Source: Rhodococcus triatomae BKS 15-14 (GTDB lineage: Bacteria > Actinomycetota > Actinomycetes > Mycobacteriales > Mycobacteriaceae). Taken from it: a stretch of 64,000 nucleotides of DNA. Positions 33,598 through 41,226 of this stretch are shown here, piece by piece. The notes beneath the pieces were generated by a model. It did no database searches, was not told the DNA's origin, and was given only the letters and a program-made list of their open reading frames with translations. Numbering within the stretch: position 1 is the stretch's first letter; every line of letters begins with the position of its first letter. Made by a program: the position numbers and the translations under genes. The stretch spans positions 173,365-237,364 of the forward strand of contig AODO01000073.1 of assembly GCA_000341795.1 (NCBI GenBank), given 5' to 3'.

Positions 33598-34202
33598 TGC
33601 CACACATTTTCGTCCCAAGCTTGAACGAGGGGTTGCTCTTCTCCGACGACTTCAACCGTGCCAACGGCAACGTCGCCAATGGCTGGGTCATGGTCTCGAG
33701 CACCAACCCGACGATCGTCAGCCAGCAGATCGGGCAGAACGCAGCGAACAACAGCGGCGACCGTTGGGCGCTCTGGCCGGTGGACTGCCTCTCGGACGAC
33801 CAGTTCTCACAGTGCACGATCCGAGGCGCTGCCACGACGAGCTTCGAGTCGACGCTCCTCCTCACCCTCGGGGCGAGCTCGACTCGCGCCACTCACGTGT
33901 CTGCAGGTCTCGCGGGAGGTCGGGCGTACGTCCTGCGGAACACCACAGCGGCGAACGACGCCTCCTCCTCGTACGTCGCCCTCTCAACCGGCATCAACCC
34001 GGTGGACGGGGACATCGCACGCTTCGAGAAGACGGGCAACCTCTACACCCTCAAGATCAACGGTGCATCGGTCGTGACGTGGACTGACACCTCGAGCACC
34101 GCCACGGTCGGCTCGAGCAATCGGCGCGTCGGCTGGTCCACCCGCTGCGGTGGCACGAGGCAGTCCTTTGCCCTCGACGACTGGTCTGGCGGTGACCTGT
34201 AG
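33597..34202 (+). CDS. Tail protein with lectin/LamG-like fold
   Basis: 201 residues from ATG 33597, overlapping the fibre stop by one base. LLFSDDFNRANGNVANGWVM, RFEKTGNLYTLKINGASVVT and SFALDDWSGGDL are the pattern of concanavalin/LamG-like beta-sandwiches used for carbohydrate contact. A receptor-binding role at the fibre tip is inferred. It is the last rightward virion gene. Confidence 0.7.
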   Translation: MPHIFVPSLNEGLLFSDDFNRANGNVANGWVMVSSTNPTIVSQQIGQNAANNSGDRWALWPVDCLSDDQFSQCTIRGAATTSFESTLLLTLGASSTRATHVSAGLAGGRAYVLRNTTAANDASSSYVALSTGINPVDGDIARFEKTGNLYTLKINGASVVTWTDTSSTATVGSSNRRVGWSTRCGGTRQSFALDDWSGGDL

Positions 34203-34277
34203 CAACCCGGTGCTCGTTTGCTCATTGTTCACCTTCTAAGCGTGACAACGCTGAGGGTCGGCGGGGACGATTGTCCG

Positions 34278-34556
34278 ATGATTACGAAGCACCAGCAGCA
34301 CGCCGAGGAAGTTATCCACCACCTCGAGTCGCTCCTCAAGGACGACACGGGCATGGCGATGGTCGGAAATCCGGACTCGGCTCAGCGCACGCCACCCACC
34401 ATCGAGCAGGAGCGGGAGATCCGGGCGGACCTTGCGGAGGCATACCGGCTCTTTGAGATCCGAGTTACCGTCCCTGAGTTCAACGATCGCCAGTCCCTTC
34501 TCGCCCTCTGCAACAAGTACGGGATCTCAGCTCCCTCAGACCAGCAGACCGCCTGA
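34278..34556 (+). CDS. Small phage protein, unknown
   Basis: 92 residues from ATG 34278; an in-frame extension to 34218 is possible but poorly supported. Helical and acidic (HQQHAEEVIHHLESLLKDD, EIRADLAEAYRLFEI). It stands alone between the virion block and the block on the other strand and is followed by a very strong terminator. Function unknown. Confidence 0.6.
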   Translation: MITKHQQHAEEVIHHLESLLKDDTGMAMVGNPDSAQRTPPTIEQEREIRADLAEAYRLFEIRVTVPEFNDRQSLLALCNKYGISAPSDQQTA

Positions 34557-34570
34557 ACACACCCACGACA

Positions 34571-34610
34571 GAGCCCCCGTCGATCCAAGTGATCGGCGGG
34601 GGCTCTTTTC
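34571..34610 (+). terminator. Strong rho-independent terminator at the end of the late block
   Basis: GAGCCCCCGTCGATC (34571-34585) pairs with GATCGGCGGGGGCTC (34591-34605), 15 bp with one G-U and a 5-nt loop, followed by TTTTCGCGTTT. It ends rightward late transcription just before the leftward gene 34623-34898. Confidence 0.92.
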
Positions 34611-34622
34611 GCGTTTCGGAAC

Positions 34623-34898
34623 CTAGTCGAGCTTCTCCGGCTGGAATTCACCGAAGACGCCGCGATCCTCACCGCGGAGGTACGCCTCGTGTTGAATGTC
34701 GGCGCGAGCCGCCAGGCGCGAGCGCGCTGCGCGTTCGCCATTCAGGCGGTCGCGACGCTTCCCCGACCATGTGCCGAATCCGACGACACCGCCCCACACG
34801 ACGAGGCCGAGGACGGCGATTCCCAGAATCACCTTCCACCACGCCAACACGAGCGCGAAGACGATGAACAGGCCGACGATGCCGACGACGTTCTTCAC
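34623..34898 (-). CDS. Small two-span membrane protein of the right-end block
   Basis: 91 residues. GTG 34898 is preferred because AAGGAG lies 5 bases before it. Two hydrophobic helices (VVGIVGLFIVFALVLAWW, ILGIAVLGLVVWGGVVGF) are followed by a basic turn and a tail ending IQHEAYLRGEDRGVFGEF. The tail pattern GED-RG-FG is frequent in small actinobacterial and prophage membrane proteins. Leftward orientation away from virion genes suggests lysogenic expression, with superinfection exclusion a plausible role. Confidence 0.7.
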   Translation of the reverse strand: MKNVVGIVGLFIVFALVLAWWKVILGIAVLGLVVWGGVVGFGTWSGKRRDRLNGERAARSRLAARADIQHEAYLRGEDRGVFGEFQPEKLD

Positions 34899-34965
34899 AG
34901 TCACTCCTTGAGTAGGGCGGTGGCCGAGGCTTCCCTCCTCGACCACCGCGGTGTTGAACGTTACG

Positions 34966-35133
34966 TCAGTGGGCCGACAGCGACCGGCGACGAGAGACCC
35001 ATCGCGACGTCGCAGCGGCAGCGGTACCGAGGACCAGGCCGAGAGCCGGGAGCCAGAGCAACCCCTCGACCGCGGCCACTACTACGACCAGGACGAACGA
35101 GACGACAGAGAGGATGGACAGAGTTCGAGACAT
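34966..35133 (-). CDS. Tiny membrane protein of the right-end block
   Basis: 55 residues from ATG 35133 with GGAG about 8 bases upstream. Two hydrophobic stretches (ILSVVSFVLVVVVAAVEG, LWLPALGLVLGTAAAA) and a basic tail (RWVSRRRSLSAH). It lies upstream of and in line with the 34623-34898 gene, so both probably share a leftward transcript. Function unknown. Confidence 0.6.
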   Translation of the reverse strand: MSRTLSILSVVSFVLVVVVAAVEGLLWLPALGLVLGTAAAATSRWVSRRRSLSAH

Positions 35134-35187
35134 TGGGACTCCGAGAGGGTGAGCTGACCCAGGCGCGAGAACAGCAGCCGGGTGGTG

Positions 35188-36258
35188 ATGCCTCAATTTT
35201 CCGGGATCTCGAGCTTCGAGTCCAACGAAACCAAACTCTCGGTGGCGGGATGTTGGCTGGTCATGGGCGCAACCCGGTACCGTTCGCCCGTGAAAAAATT
35301 CTGCGCGTTCTACCGAGGGAAGCTGTCGCTAGCAACCCAATTGGTTGCCCCGATTGCACTAGCCCTCGGTGTGGCGGGTGGTGTCGTCGGCTCCTGGGTC
35401 ATCGGGCCGACTGATTGGTGGGACCCGGATAGCTTCCGCATAAATGTGGCCTCAGCGATCGTTGGTGCACTCATCGGCATCCCGTTCGCTCTCGTCGGCC
35501 TCGCGTTCGTCACGGCTAACCGGGAGGAGCGCGTTCGCCTGGACGACATCACGAAGCTCACCAACCGAGCCTGGGAACGCTTCAAGTCGTCGGTGATTGC
35601 CGCAACACCGCCCGCGATCACGAGCCACCTCACCACGGACGGCGCGGACGTGGACGAGATCGTCAAGAAGACGCTAATCCGCCTCAGCCACTACCGGGCA
35701 CTGGCAGGGGTGCCGCCCGGCACCGGTCCGTATGACGAGAACATCATCACAACTCCCGAGAAAATCGATGAGCAGGAGATCCGGCGCGAATTCGACGAGC
35801 TGATCTCGGAACTCGAGGGGGCGGTCTTCAAGATCCGGGGCGCGGTCGACGACACGACGTTCGTATCGCGGACCTGGACTGAGCTGCGGATGCGGTGGGA
35901 CTACCTCTACGGCGAGATCCGGACTCGACGCATCACCGAAGGTCTCGGATGGATCCCCGGTGAGCTCGAACTCGACCTCGAAACAAGGCTCAAATCTTCA
36001 CCACCCCTCCATGCCGTCTTGGCAGCGCTCGGACCGGTCGAGACTCTCATTGCCGACCTCAAGACGTACACAGCGCAACCGACGCTCGACTACCTTCTGA
36101 ACCCTATTTACTTCCTTACAACCGCCGACACGCTCAACACCATCAAGGTGGGTCCGCCCTCGATGCTTGCGGTAACGGAGCTCGGCAAACTTCGAGGCAC
36201 GGTCCTCGAGGCGGATCGAGATGAGTCGTGGCGATCTCGGGCCAAGTTGGACGACTAA
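35188..36258 (+). CDS. Membrane-anchored protein of unknown function, lone rightward gene
   Basis: About 356 residues; start unclear (GTG 35182, ATG 35188, ATG 35263 or GTG 35290). Two hydrophobic helices after residue 50 (LVAPIALALGVAGGVVGSWV; VASAIVGALIGIPFALVG) anchor a 230-residue soluble, helical domain containing EFDELISELEGAVFKIRGAV and LDYLLNPIYFLTTADTLN. No family is recognised. It is the only rightward gene between leftward neighbours and looks like an accessory (moron) gene; anchored unknowns in this place are sometimes phage-exclusion factors. Confidence 0.65.
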   Translation: MPQFSGISSFESNETKLSVAGCWLVMGATRYRSPVKKFCAFYRGKLSLATQLVAPIALALGVAGGVVGSWVIGPTDWWDPDSFRINVASAIVGALIGIPFALVGLAFVTANREERVRLDDITKLTNRAWERFKSSVIAATPPAITSHLTTDGADVDEIVKKTLIRLSHYRALAGVPPGTGPYDENIITTPEKIDEQEIRREFDELISELEGAVFKIRGAVDDTTFVSRTWTELRMRWDYLYGEIRTRRITEGLGWIPGELELDLETRLKSSPPLHAVLAALGPVETLIADLKTYTAQPTLDYLLNPIYFLTTADTLNTIKVGPPSMLAVTELGKLRGTVLEADRDESWRSRAKLDD

Positions 36259-36305
36259 CCCGAGACCGCCGAACCGTCAGCGTACGAAAGCCTTCGGTGT
36301 CGAAC

Positions 36306-37004
36306 TCAGCACCGCTCGGCTCCCGCGTCACGGATCGCCCGGGTCCAGGTGTCCCGCTCCTTCTGCGAGGCGGTCTGGAACTCCGCAGACTCGGCCATGA
36401 GCTCGAGGAACTCCTCCGCGGCTCCCGAGCGGTTGCTCGCACCTGTACCGGCACCGAACTCCGTCTCAAGCTCTGCGGACTTGTCCAGGATGTCGGCCAT
36501 CGCCCGGCACGCATCGGCGTAGGACGCCGACATCGGCAAGCTCGCAGTGTCATCGGCGACTGCCGGAGCCGGTGCCGACGTCCGGATCGTCGAGGGCCTC
36601 GGAGCCGTCGACACCCCGGTGTTCGGGCGGGACAAGACGGTGATCGAGTCGACCCGCCACCAGCCCCCGACCGTGATCATCTCAACTTGGAGCGTTGTCG
36701 AGCCGGTACCCGGTGCCTCGACATCTACGAGCGCTGTCGCGACTCCCCGCTTGGCATCGAACGCAGTGATCTCGTTCCGGGACACCGTTCGGCGGGTGTC
36801 GCCCTCCTTCACTGCAGCCCAGGCCGCAACCTCGGCGTCCCGCCGGAGCTGGCTCTCGGACAGGACCGGGTATTCGTACTCGACCGCGCTTGTCGTCGGT
36901 GCGATCGGTTGGGGGTCCGAGCTACCCAGATCCGAACACCCGGCAAGCAGCGGGACGAGAGCCCCGGCGACACCGAGGCGGAGGAGAGACTGACCAACAC
37001 TCAT
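36306..37004 (-). CDS. Prophage-encoded lipoprotein
   Basis: 232 residues. Signal MSVGQSLLRLGVAGALVPLL with lipobox LLAGC predicts lipid attachment at Cys 22. A mature NTF2-like region (ESQLRRDAEVAAWAAVKEGD ... WWRVDSITVLSR) is followed by a Ser/Pro linker and a helical C-terminal part (YADACRAMADILDKSAELET). AAAGAGG precedes the ATG. Prophage lipoproteins of actinophages can block superinfecting phage at the cell surface; that role is inferred from position and export signal. Confidence 0.75.
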   Translation of the reverse strand: MSVGQSLLRLGVAGALVPLLAGCSDLGSSDPQPIAPTTSAVEYEYPVLSESQLRRDAEVAAWAAVKEGDTRRTVSRNEITAFDAKRGVATALVDVEAPGTGSTTLQVEMITVGGWWRVDSITVLSRPNTGVSTAPRPSTIRTSAPAPAVADDTASLPMSASYADACRAMADILDKSAELETEFGAGTGASNRSGAAEEFLELMAESAEFQTASQKERDTWTRAIRDAGAERC

Positions 37005-37038
37005 TTCGAACCTCTTTCGTTGGAGGACTTCTGGATCG

Positions 37039-37749
37039 TCATGCGGCGGGGATGAGGCCCTGGTCTCGCCAGCGCCTCAGGGTCTTCGGGTCACACCCGA
37101 GCTCTCGCCCGACAGCCCGGTAAGGGAGGCCCGAGGCGATGAGCTCGCGGGCCTTCGCGAGGCGCTCCGGATCATCGGAGAGCCGTCTAACCGCTGAGGG
37201 CTTCTTCGCGGCAAGCGCTTTGACCTGCGCCTGCCTCACCGGCCTCGACTCCACATCGACGAGGACGAGCGGAGCGGCAGCCTCGACGGCCTGAGGCGTG
37301 TCCTCTACTTCCGGTGCCTCGGTGGTCTCAGCCTCGGGCTGGTCCTCGGCAGCCTCGGTCCTCGAGGCGTCCACCATCTGACGGGCGAGGTGCGCGGCGA
37401 ACGGCATGCACAGAGGCGGGATCACCGTCACGGCCGCGGTGGCGAGCGGCTCTTCGTAGACAGTCGTCACGGTCGACCACCGACCGGTCTCGGGATCCTG
37501 GATCTTCTCGGTGACGAGGTATCCCGCGTCGCGGAGTTCCCGCATCGCAGACCGAATTGCCTCGCGTCCCTCCCGAGGACTCTGCGCAGCGATCGACGCG
37601 GAGCGAGTTCGCCAGTCGGCAGGCTTTGACAGGAGCCAGATCAAGACACCACGAGCCCGGTACGACAGGCGCTCATCGGTGATGACAGAGTTGTCCAGAA
37701 TTGTAAAGCGGTCGGTGAGGCGGGGACCTCTTCGAATGCCGCCTGACAT
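37039..37749 (-). CDS. Two-HTH DNA-binding regulator at the prophage right end
   Basis: 236 residues from ATG 37749. Residues about 8-80 form a winged-helix-like replication/partition type HTH (DRFTILDNSVITDERLSYRA, SIAAQSPREGREAIRSAMRE). An acidic linker (EAAEDQPEAETTEAPEVEDT) leads to a C-terminal resolvase-like HTH (LPYRAVGRELGCDPKTLRRW). No other repressor candidate is visible beside the att site, so this may govern lysogeny; it could instead act in replication. In circular phage DNA it would be divergent from integrase across attP. Confidence 0.75.
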   Translation of the reverse strand: MSGGIRRGPRLTDRFTILDNSVITDERLSYRARGVLIWLLSKPADWRTRSASIAAQSPREGREAIRSAMRELRDAGYLVTEKIQDPETGRWSTVTTVYEEPLATAAVTVIPPLCMPFAAHLARQMVDASRTEAAEDQPEAETTEAPEVEDTPQAVEAAAPLVLVDVESRPVRQAQVKALAAKKPSAVRRLSDDPERLAKARELIASGLPYRAVGRELGCDPKTLRRWRDQGLIPAA

Positions 37750-37814
37750 GGGGGAATGACTGTGGGGACCGGTAGACTTACTCAACGTTCGGCTCCTTCG
37801 ACGAGTCGGACACC

Positions 37815-37856
37815 GACCCGCCTTGAGGTGCAACTCAGGGCGGGTCTCTTCTTGTT
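37815..37856 (+). terminator. Hairpin with T-rich tail at the prophage right edge
   Basis: GACCCGCCTTGAG (37815-37827) pairs with CTCAGGGCGGGTC (37834-37846), 13 bp with one G-U and a 6-nt loop, followed by TCTTCTTGTT. The tail is on the rightward side, so it would stop rightward transcripts entering the host, or, in circular phage DNA, transcripts heading toward integrase. It lies upstream of the leftward regulator gene. Confidence 0.75.
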
Positions 37857-37901
37857 AGACCGGGGGTTGGCGGGTTTCTACGGCTTCTACAGGCCGACCG
37901 C
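37857..37901. other. attR: Probable attR / prophage-host junction
   Basis: Codon use and gene content change here: left of it are phage elements, and from about 37887 the frame CAG GCC GAC CGC ATG reads straight into a host YbaB-like gene that lacks a usual N-terminus. The core cannot be named because the matching attL flank is outside the window. Confidence 0.4.
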
Positions 37902-38330
37902 ATGACCGGCCTGTTCGGCGCAGGAGGCCCCGTCCTCGGACTTCCCGACCGGTTCGACGAACCCGAGCCCACACATCCGGCCGTCGGCGAGCCCTCCCCT
38001 CCCCCACCCTCGGCCGAGGGCGTCACCTCGACGAATCGCAGCGGCACGGTCTCGGTGACGGCGACCTCCACCGGTCAGCCGGTCGACGTCCGGATCGACC
38101 CCCGGGAATTGCGCTACAGCGGTGGCGAACTCGCCTCCGCGATCCTCGAGCTGTGCCGACGGTCCACGCAGGAGGCGAAGGCGCGCAGGCGCGAGGAGCT
38201 GTCCGCTGCCGGCGTGCGGCCGGACATTCTCGACCAGCTCGGACTGCCCGCGCGTGTCGGCTCGTCCGAGGATGAGGTGCTGCGGGACACGGTCGAGCCC
38301 GCCCCTCCGACGTGGATGAGGCCGGTGTGA
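37902..38330 (+). CDS. YbaB/EbfC-like nucleoid-associated protein, probably 5'-truncated by the prophage
   Basis: 142 codons from the first available ATG, which has no Shine-Dalgarno. The frame is open upstream to 37827 but without a start codon, and reads LLQADRMTGLFGAGG across the junction. SGTVSVTATSTGQPVDVRID and LASAILELCRRSTQEAKARR are the beta-strand and helix of YbaB-type DNA-binding proteins; the family's N-terminal coiled coil is missing. This suggests the native gene began left of the prophage. Its 3' end overlaps another YbaB-like gene by 4 bp. Confidence 0.6.
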   Translation: MTGLFGAGGPVLGLPDRFDEPEPTHPAVGEPSPPPPSAEGVTSTNRSGTVSVTATSTGQPVDVRIDPRELRYSGGELASAILELCRRSTQEAKARRREELSAAGVRPDILDQLGLPARVGSSEDEVLRDTVEPAPPTWMRPV

Positions 38331-38677
38331 GCGGAGACGAGACCGTGAACGACGGCACGTCCGTGGGAGGCGCGACCCCGCGCGACGACATGGACGTCGT
38401 CGTCGCGCGGGCGGGTGCCGGGCTCGCCGCGATGGACGACGCGCTGCACCAGCTGTCGACGGCGCGGTCGCGCGTGACGCATTCGTCGGGGCTGGTGGCC
38501 GTCGAGGTGGACGAGCAGGGCGGCATGACCGGGTTGTTCCTCCCCGACTCGCTCGCCGGTGTCGACGCCGGGGAACTGGGCCGGGCGGTGGTCGAGACCG
38601 CGGCCCGCGCTGCGCAACTGGTGGCGGAACGGCGGGAACGGATACTGGCATCGCTCGGCGACCGGTTGAGCGATTAG
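38327..38677 (+). CDS. YbaB/EbfC-like protein
   Basis: 116 residues from GTG 38327 (GTGA overlap with the upstream stop). It has the full YbaB layout: N-terminal helix (AALHQ-type coil, GLAAMDDALHQLSTARSRVT), beta strands (SSGLVAVEVDEQGGMTGLFL) and a C-terminal helix (GRAVVETAARAAQLVAERRE). Members bind DNA as dimers. The coupling suggests it works with the preceding gene product. Confidence 0.7.
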   Translation: MSGDETVNDGTSVGGATPRDDMDVVVARAGAGLAAMDDALHQLSTARSRVTHSSGLVAVEVDEQGGMTGLFLPDSLAGVDAGELGRAVVETAARAAQLVAERRERILASLGDRLSD

Positions 38678-38687
38678 GCTTCGCGCC

Positions 38688-39950
38688 ATGGCTGGAGACA
38701 TCGTCCCGATCCAACTCGGACTGACCGACGGCGACCTCGTCACCCTGTGGGCACCGCGCTGGCGCGACGGGGACGACGAGTGGGAGGCATTTCTCGGTCA
38801 CGGCGACGATCTCTACGGCTTCGCCTCGGCGGCCGAACTCGCGGCGTTCGTGCGGTCCGAGCGGGAGCACGACCTGATCGAGCACCCGTCGTGGCCGATC
38901 GTCGCGGCGCTCTCGGCTGCCGAGTTCGAGCCCGACGACACGCACGTGTTCGACCTGGTGGGCGTTCCGGAGCTCGTGGCCGGCGACCCCGACGCCGACA
39001 CCCTCGGTGAGCTCGAGGACACCTTCGAGATGGTCCGGTCGATCGGCGAGGTCTGCGATCTCGACGTCGTGATCCGGTACTTCGGCGCGAATCCGGTGCT
39101 CGACTCCGTCGCGGCCGGGGAGCCCGCGTTCGTCGGCCGCGACGGCGAGCAGCGGTGGGATCAGATCGGGACCGCGGTCGCCTCGGGGTGGGAATCGGTG
39201 CTCGACGCGGTCGACGCGGTCGTGACGACGCCTGCGCTGGACGCCGCGGCCGTCGCCGAGGCCGAGGCCGAGATCGTCGCCGCGCAGGAGAACGTGGTCG
39301 ACGCGGACGACGCCGCCGAGGAGGGCGACGACGAGGACGACGACATCGAGTACGTCTCGCTCGCCGACGACACCGACACCGACACCGACACCGACGAGGA
39401 CGAGACGTTCTGGACGTCCGTCGGTATCGACCCGGTCAAGATCATCACCGCGGCGGACACCTACTTCACGCTGCGCTGCTACCTCGACGACGATCCGGTC
39501 TTCCTGGGCCGCGGCGGGAAGATCCTCGTGTTCACGTCGGAGCGGGCACTGGCCCGGTTCCTCGCCGACGACCACGACCACGCCCTGGCCCGGGTGAGCA
39601 CCTATTCCGAGGTCCAGGCCGCGGCGGTGGACGGCTCTCTCGACGTCGAGGTCACCGACGAGAACGTCTACGTGTTGCCCGGACTCGCCGACGACCTGGC
39701 GGACGGGCCGCAGTCGGTCGACGCCGACCAGCTCGACCTGGCCGTCGAACTGTTCACGGACGCGGCGCAGTTCGCCGGCGACGAGTCGACCGAGCGGGCA
39801 CTGGCCCCGTCCACGCCGCTCGGCTGGTACGTGTCCTACACGCTGAACCCCGACCCGACGCGGCTGGCCCCGAGTGCGCCCTACACCAGTGAGGCGCAGT
39901 CCTGGCGGGAGCTGGAGCAGGAGTTCGAGGCCCGCCTGCGCGTCGAGTGA
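38688..39950 (+). CDS. Conserved actinobacterial protein, Rv3311-like
   Basis: 420 residues, very acidic. Two similar halves (TLWAPRWRDGDDEWEAFLGH ... FASAAELAAFVRSE and TFWTSVGIDP-like ... LVFTSERALARFLADD) are joined by an acidic linker with a DTDTDTDTDEDE run. Length and neighbours match M. tuberculosis Rv3311, which also lies near add, deoA and cdd; some annotations call it primosomal protein without firm proof. It ends 3 bp from the convergent add gene. Confidence 0.8.
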   Translation: MAGDIVPIQLGLTDGDLVTLWAPRWRDGDDEWEAFLGHGDDLYGFASAAELAAFVRSEREHDLIEHPSWPIVAALSAAEFEPDDTHVFDLVGVPELVAGDPDADTLGELEDTFEMVRSIGEVCDLDVVIRYFGANPVLDSVAAGEPAFVGRDGEQRWDQIGTAVASGWESVLDAVDAVVTTPALDAAAVAEAEAEIVAAQENVVDADDAAEEGDDEDDDIEYVSLADDTDTDTDTDEDETFWTSVGIDPVKIITAADTYFTLRCYLDDDPVFLGRGGKILVFTSERALARFLADDHDHALARVSTYSEVQAAAVDGSLDVEVTDENVYVLPGLADDLADGPQSVDADQLDLAVELFTDAAQFAGDESTERALAPSTPLGWYVSYTLNPDPTRLAPSAPYTSEAQSWRELEQEFEARLRVE

Positions 39951-39953
39951 GCA

Positions 39954-41066
39954 TCAGCCCTTCAGCAGGGCGTACCCGGGTTTGACGACCTCGTCGATCA
40001 GCCGGAGCCGCTCGGGAAACGGGATGAACGCCGATTTCATCGCGTTGATGGTGAAGCGTTCGAGGTCGCTCCATCCGTAGCCGAAGGTGACGGCGAGGGC
40101 GACCATCTCCTCGCTCATGGTCGTCGCGCTCATCAGCCGGTTGTCGGTGTTCACGGTGACGCGGAACCGCAGCCGGGCGAGCAGATCGAAGGGGTGCTTG
40201 TCGAGGCTCGGCGCGGCGCCGGTCTGGACATTGGAGCTCGGGCACAACTCCAGCGGAATCCGCTTGTCGCGCACGTAGTTCGCGAGCCGACCCAGCCGGA
40301 TGGTCCCGTCGTCGCCGACCGTGATGTCGTCGGTGATCCGCACTCCGTGTCCGAGCCGGTCCGCGCCACAGAACGCGATCGCCTCGTGGATGGACGGCAG
40401 GCCGAACGCCTCACCGGCGTGAATGGTGAAGTGCGCATTGTTGGCCCGCATCAGCTCGAAGGCGTCCAGATGACGGCTCGGCGGGTGCCCCGCCTCGGCG
40501 CCGGCGATGTCGAATCCGACGACGCCGCGGTCACGGAACCTGATCGCGAGTTCGGCGATCTCCCTCGAGCGGGCGGCGTGGCGCATCGCGGTGAGCAGAC
40601 AACCGACGCGGATCTCGTGGCCCAGGTCACGAACCTGCGCCATCCCGTCCTCGAAGCCGAGCAGGGTGTGGTGGACGACGTCGTCGAGGCTGAGACCGGA
40701 CTCGAGGTGCTGCTCGGGGGCGAACCGCACCTCCGCGTAGACGACTCCGTCCGCGGCGAGGTCGGCCACGCATTCGCGCGCGACCCGTTGCAGGCCCTCG
40801 GGCGTCTGCATCACCGCGACGGTGTGGGCGAAGGTCTCGAGGTAGCGCTCGAGGGACCCACTGCCTGCGGCAGCGGCGAACCAGGCGGCGAGCGCGTCGG
40901 CGTCTGTGGCCGGCAGCGCGTCGTAACCACTGTGCTGTGCGAGTTCGAGGACGGTGGCGGGTCGGAGTCCGCCGTCGAGGTGGTCGTGCAGGACCGCTTT
41001 CGGAGCGGTGCGCACGGTGGCGAGGTCGAGGGGTGCGGGGCCTGGTGTCTGCGGTGGCGTGCCCAT
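39954..41066 (-). CDS. add: Adenosine deaminase
   Basis: 370 residues; converts adenosine or deoxyadenosine to inosine forms. Metal and active-site motifs are present: [34 protein letters not shown] and VNTDNRLMS. Start ATG 41066. It follows the deoA-cdd operon on the same strand with a hairpin in the 160-bp gap, so it may have its own promoter. Nucleoside salvage is the shared theme of this cluster. Confidence 0.95.
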   Translation of the reverse strand: MGTPPQTPGPAPLDLATVRTAPKAVLHDHLDGGLRPATVLELAQHSGYDALPATDADALAAWFAAAAGSGSLERYLETFAHTVAVMQTPEGLQRVARECVADLAADGVVYAEVRFAPEQHLESGLSLDDVVHHTLLGFEDGMAQVRDLGHEIRVGCLLTAMRHAARSREIAELAIRFRDRGVVGFDIAGAEAGHPPSRHLDAFELMRANNAHFTIHAGEAFGLPSIHEAIAFCGADRLGHGVRITDDITVGDDGTIRLGRLANYVRDKRIPLELCPSSNVQTGAAPSLDKHPFDLLARLRFRVTVNTDNRLMSATTMSEEMVALAVTFGYGWSDLERFTINAMKSAFIPFPERLRLIDEVVKPGYALLKG

Positions 41067-41143
41067 GCTCAGAAGCTAGTGCCTCGCGCTCGAAGTCCGT
41101 CGACGACGTGCCGTGGTTCCACGTGGGCATCGAGGCGGAGGCG

Positions 41144-41169
41144 GGCCGGGCGGCGGTGTCCGCCCGGCC
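41144..41169 (-). terminator. Intergenic hairpin between deoA and add
   Basis: GGCCGGGCGG (41144-41153) pairs perfectly with CCGCCCGGCC (41160-41169) with a 6-nt loop. No T-tract flanks it, so it would be a tail-less actinobacterial-type terminator or a processing site after deoA. A second weaker dyad (CCCACGCG/CGCGTGGG) lies just beside it. Confidence 0.45.
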
Positions 41170-41226
41170 CCCACGCGCAGCACGGCGCCGCGTGGGCCGG
41201 CACCAGCACGGGGCTCGGGCGGGCCA

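Larger units (their letters stand above)
1..37886. mobile_element. Integrated siphovirus prophage, apparently intact
   Basis: The segment carries a full phage gene set in canonical order: serine integrase, excisionase-like HTH, primase-helicase, small early genes, HNH, terminases, portal, capsid, tail with tape measure, lysis, fibres and a right-end regulator. No frameshift or stop interrupts any recognised structural gene. The left end is at or just outside the window, because integrase starts within 30 bases of position 1. The right end is placed between the hairpin ending at 37856 and the host reading frame at 37902. The exact att core could not be read because the left host flank is missing. 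Confidence 0.93.

Noticed and set aside
37902..38330. Treating the YbaB-like gene as intact
   Set aside because: It lacks the family's N-terminal helix and a ribosome site, and its frame continues into the junction. Truncation is considered more likely, though not proven.
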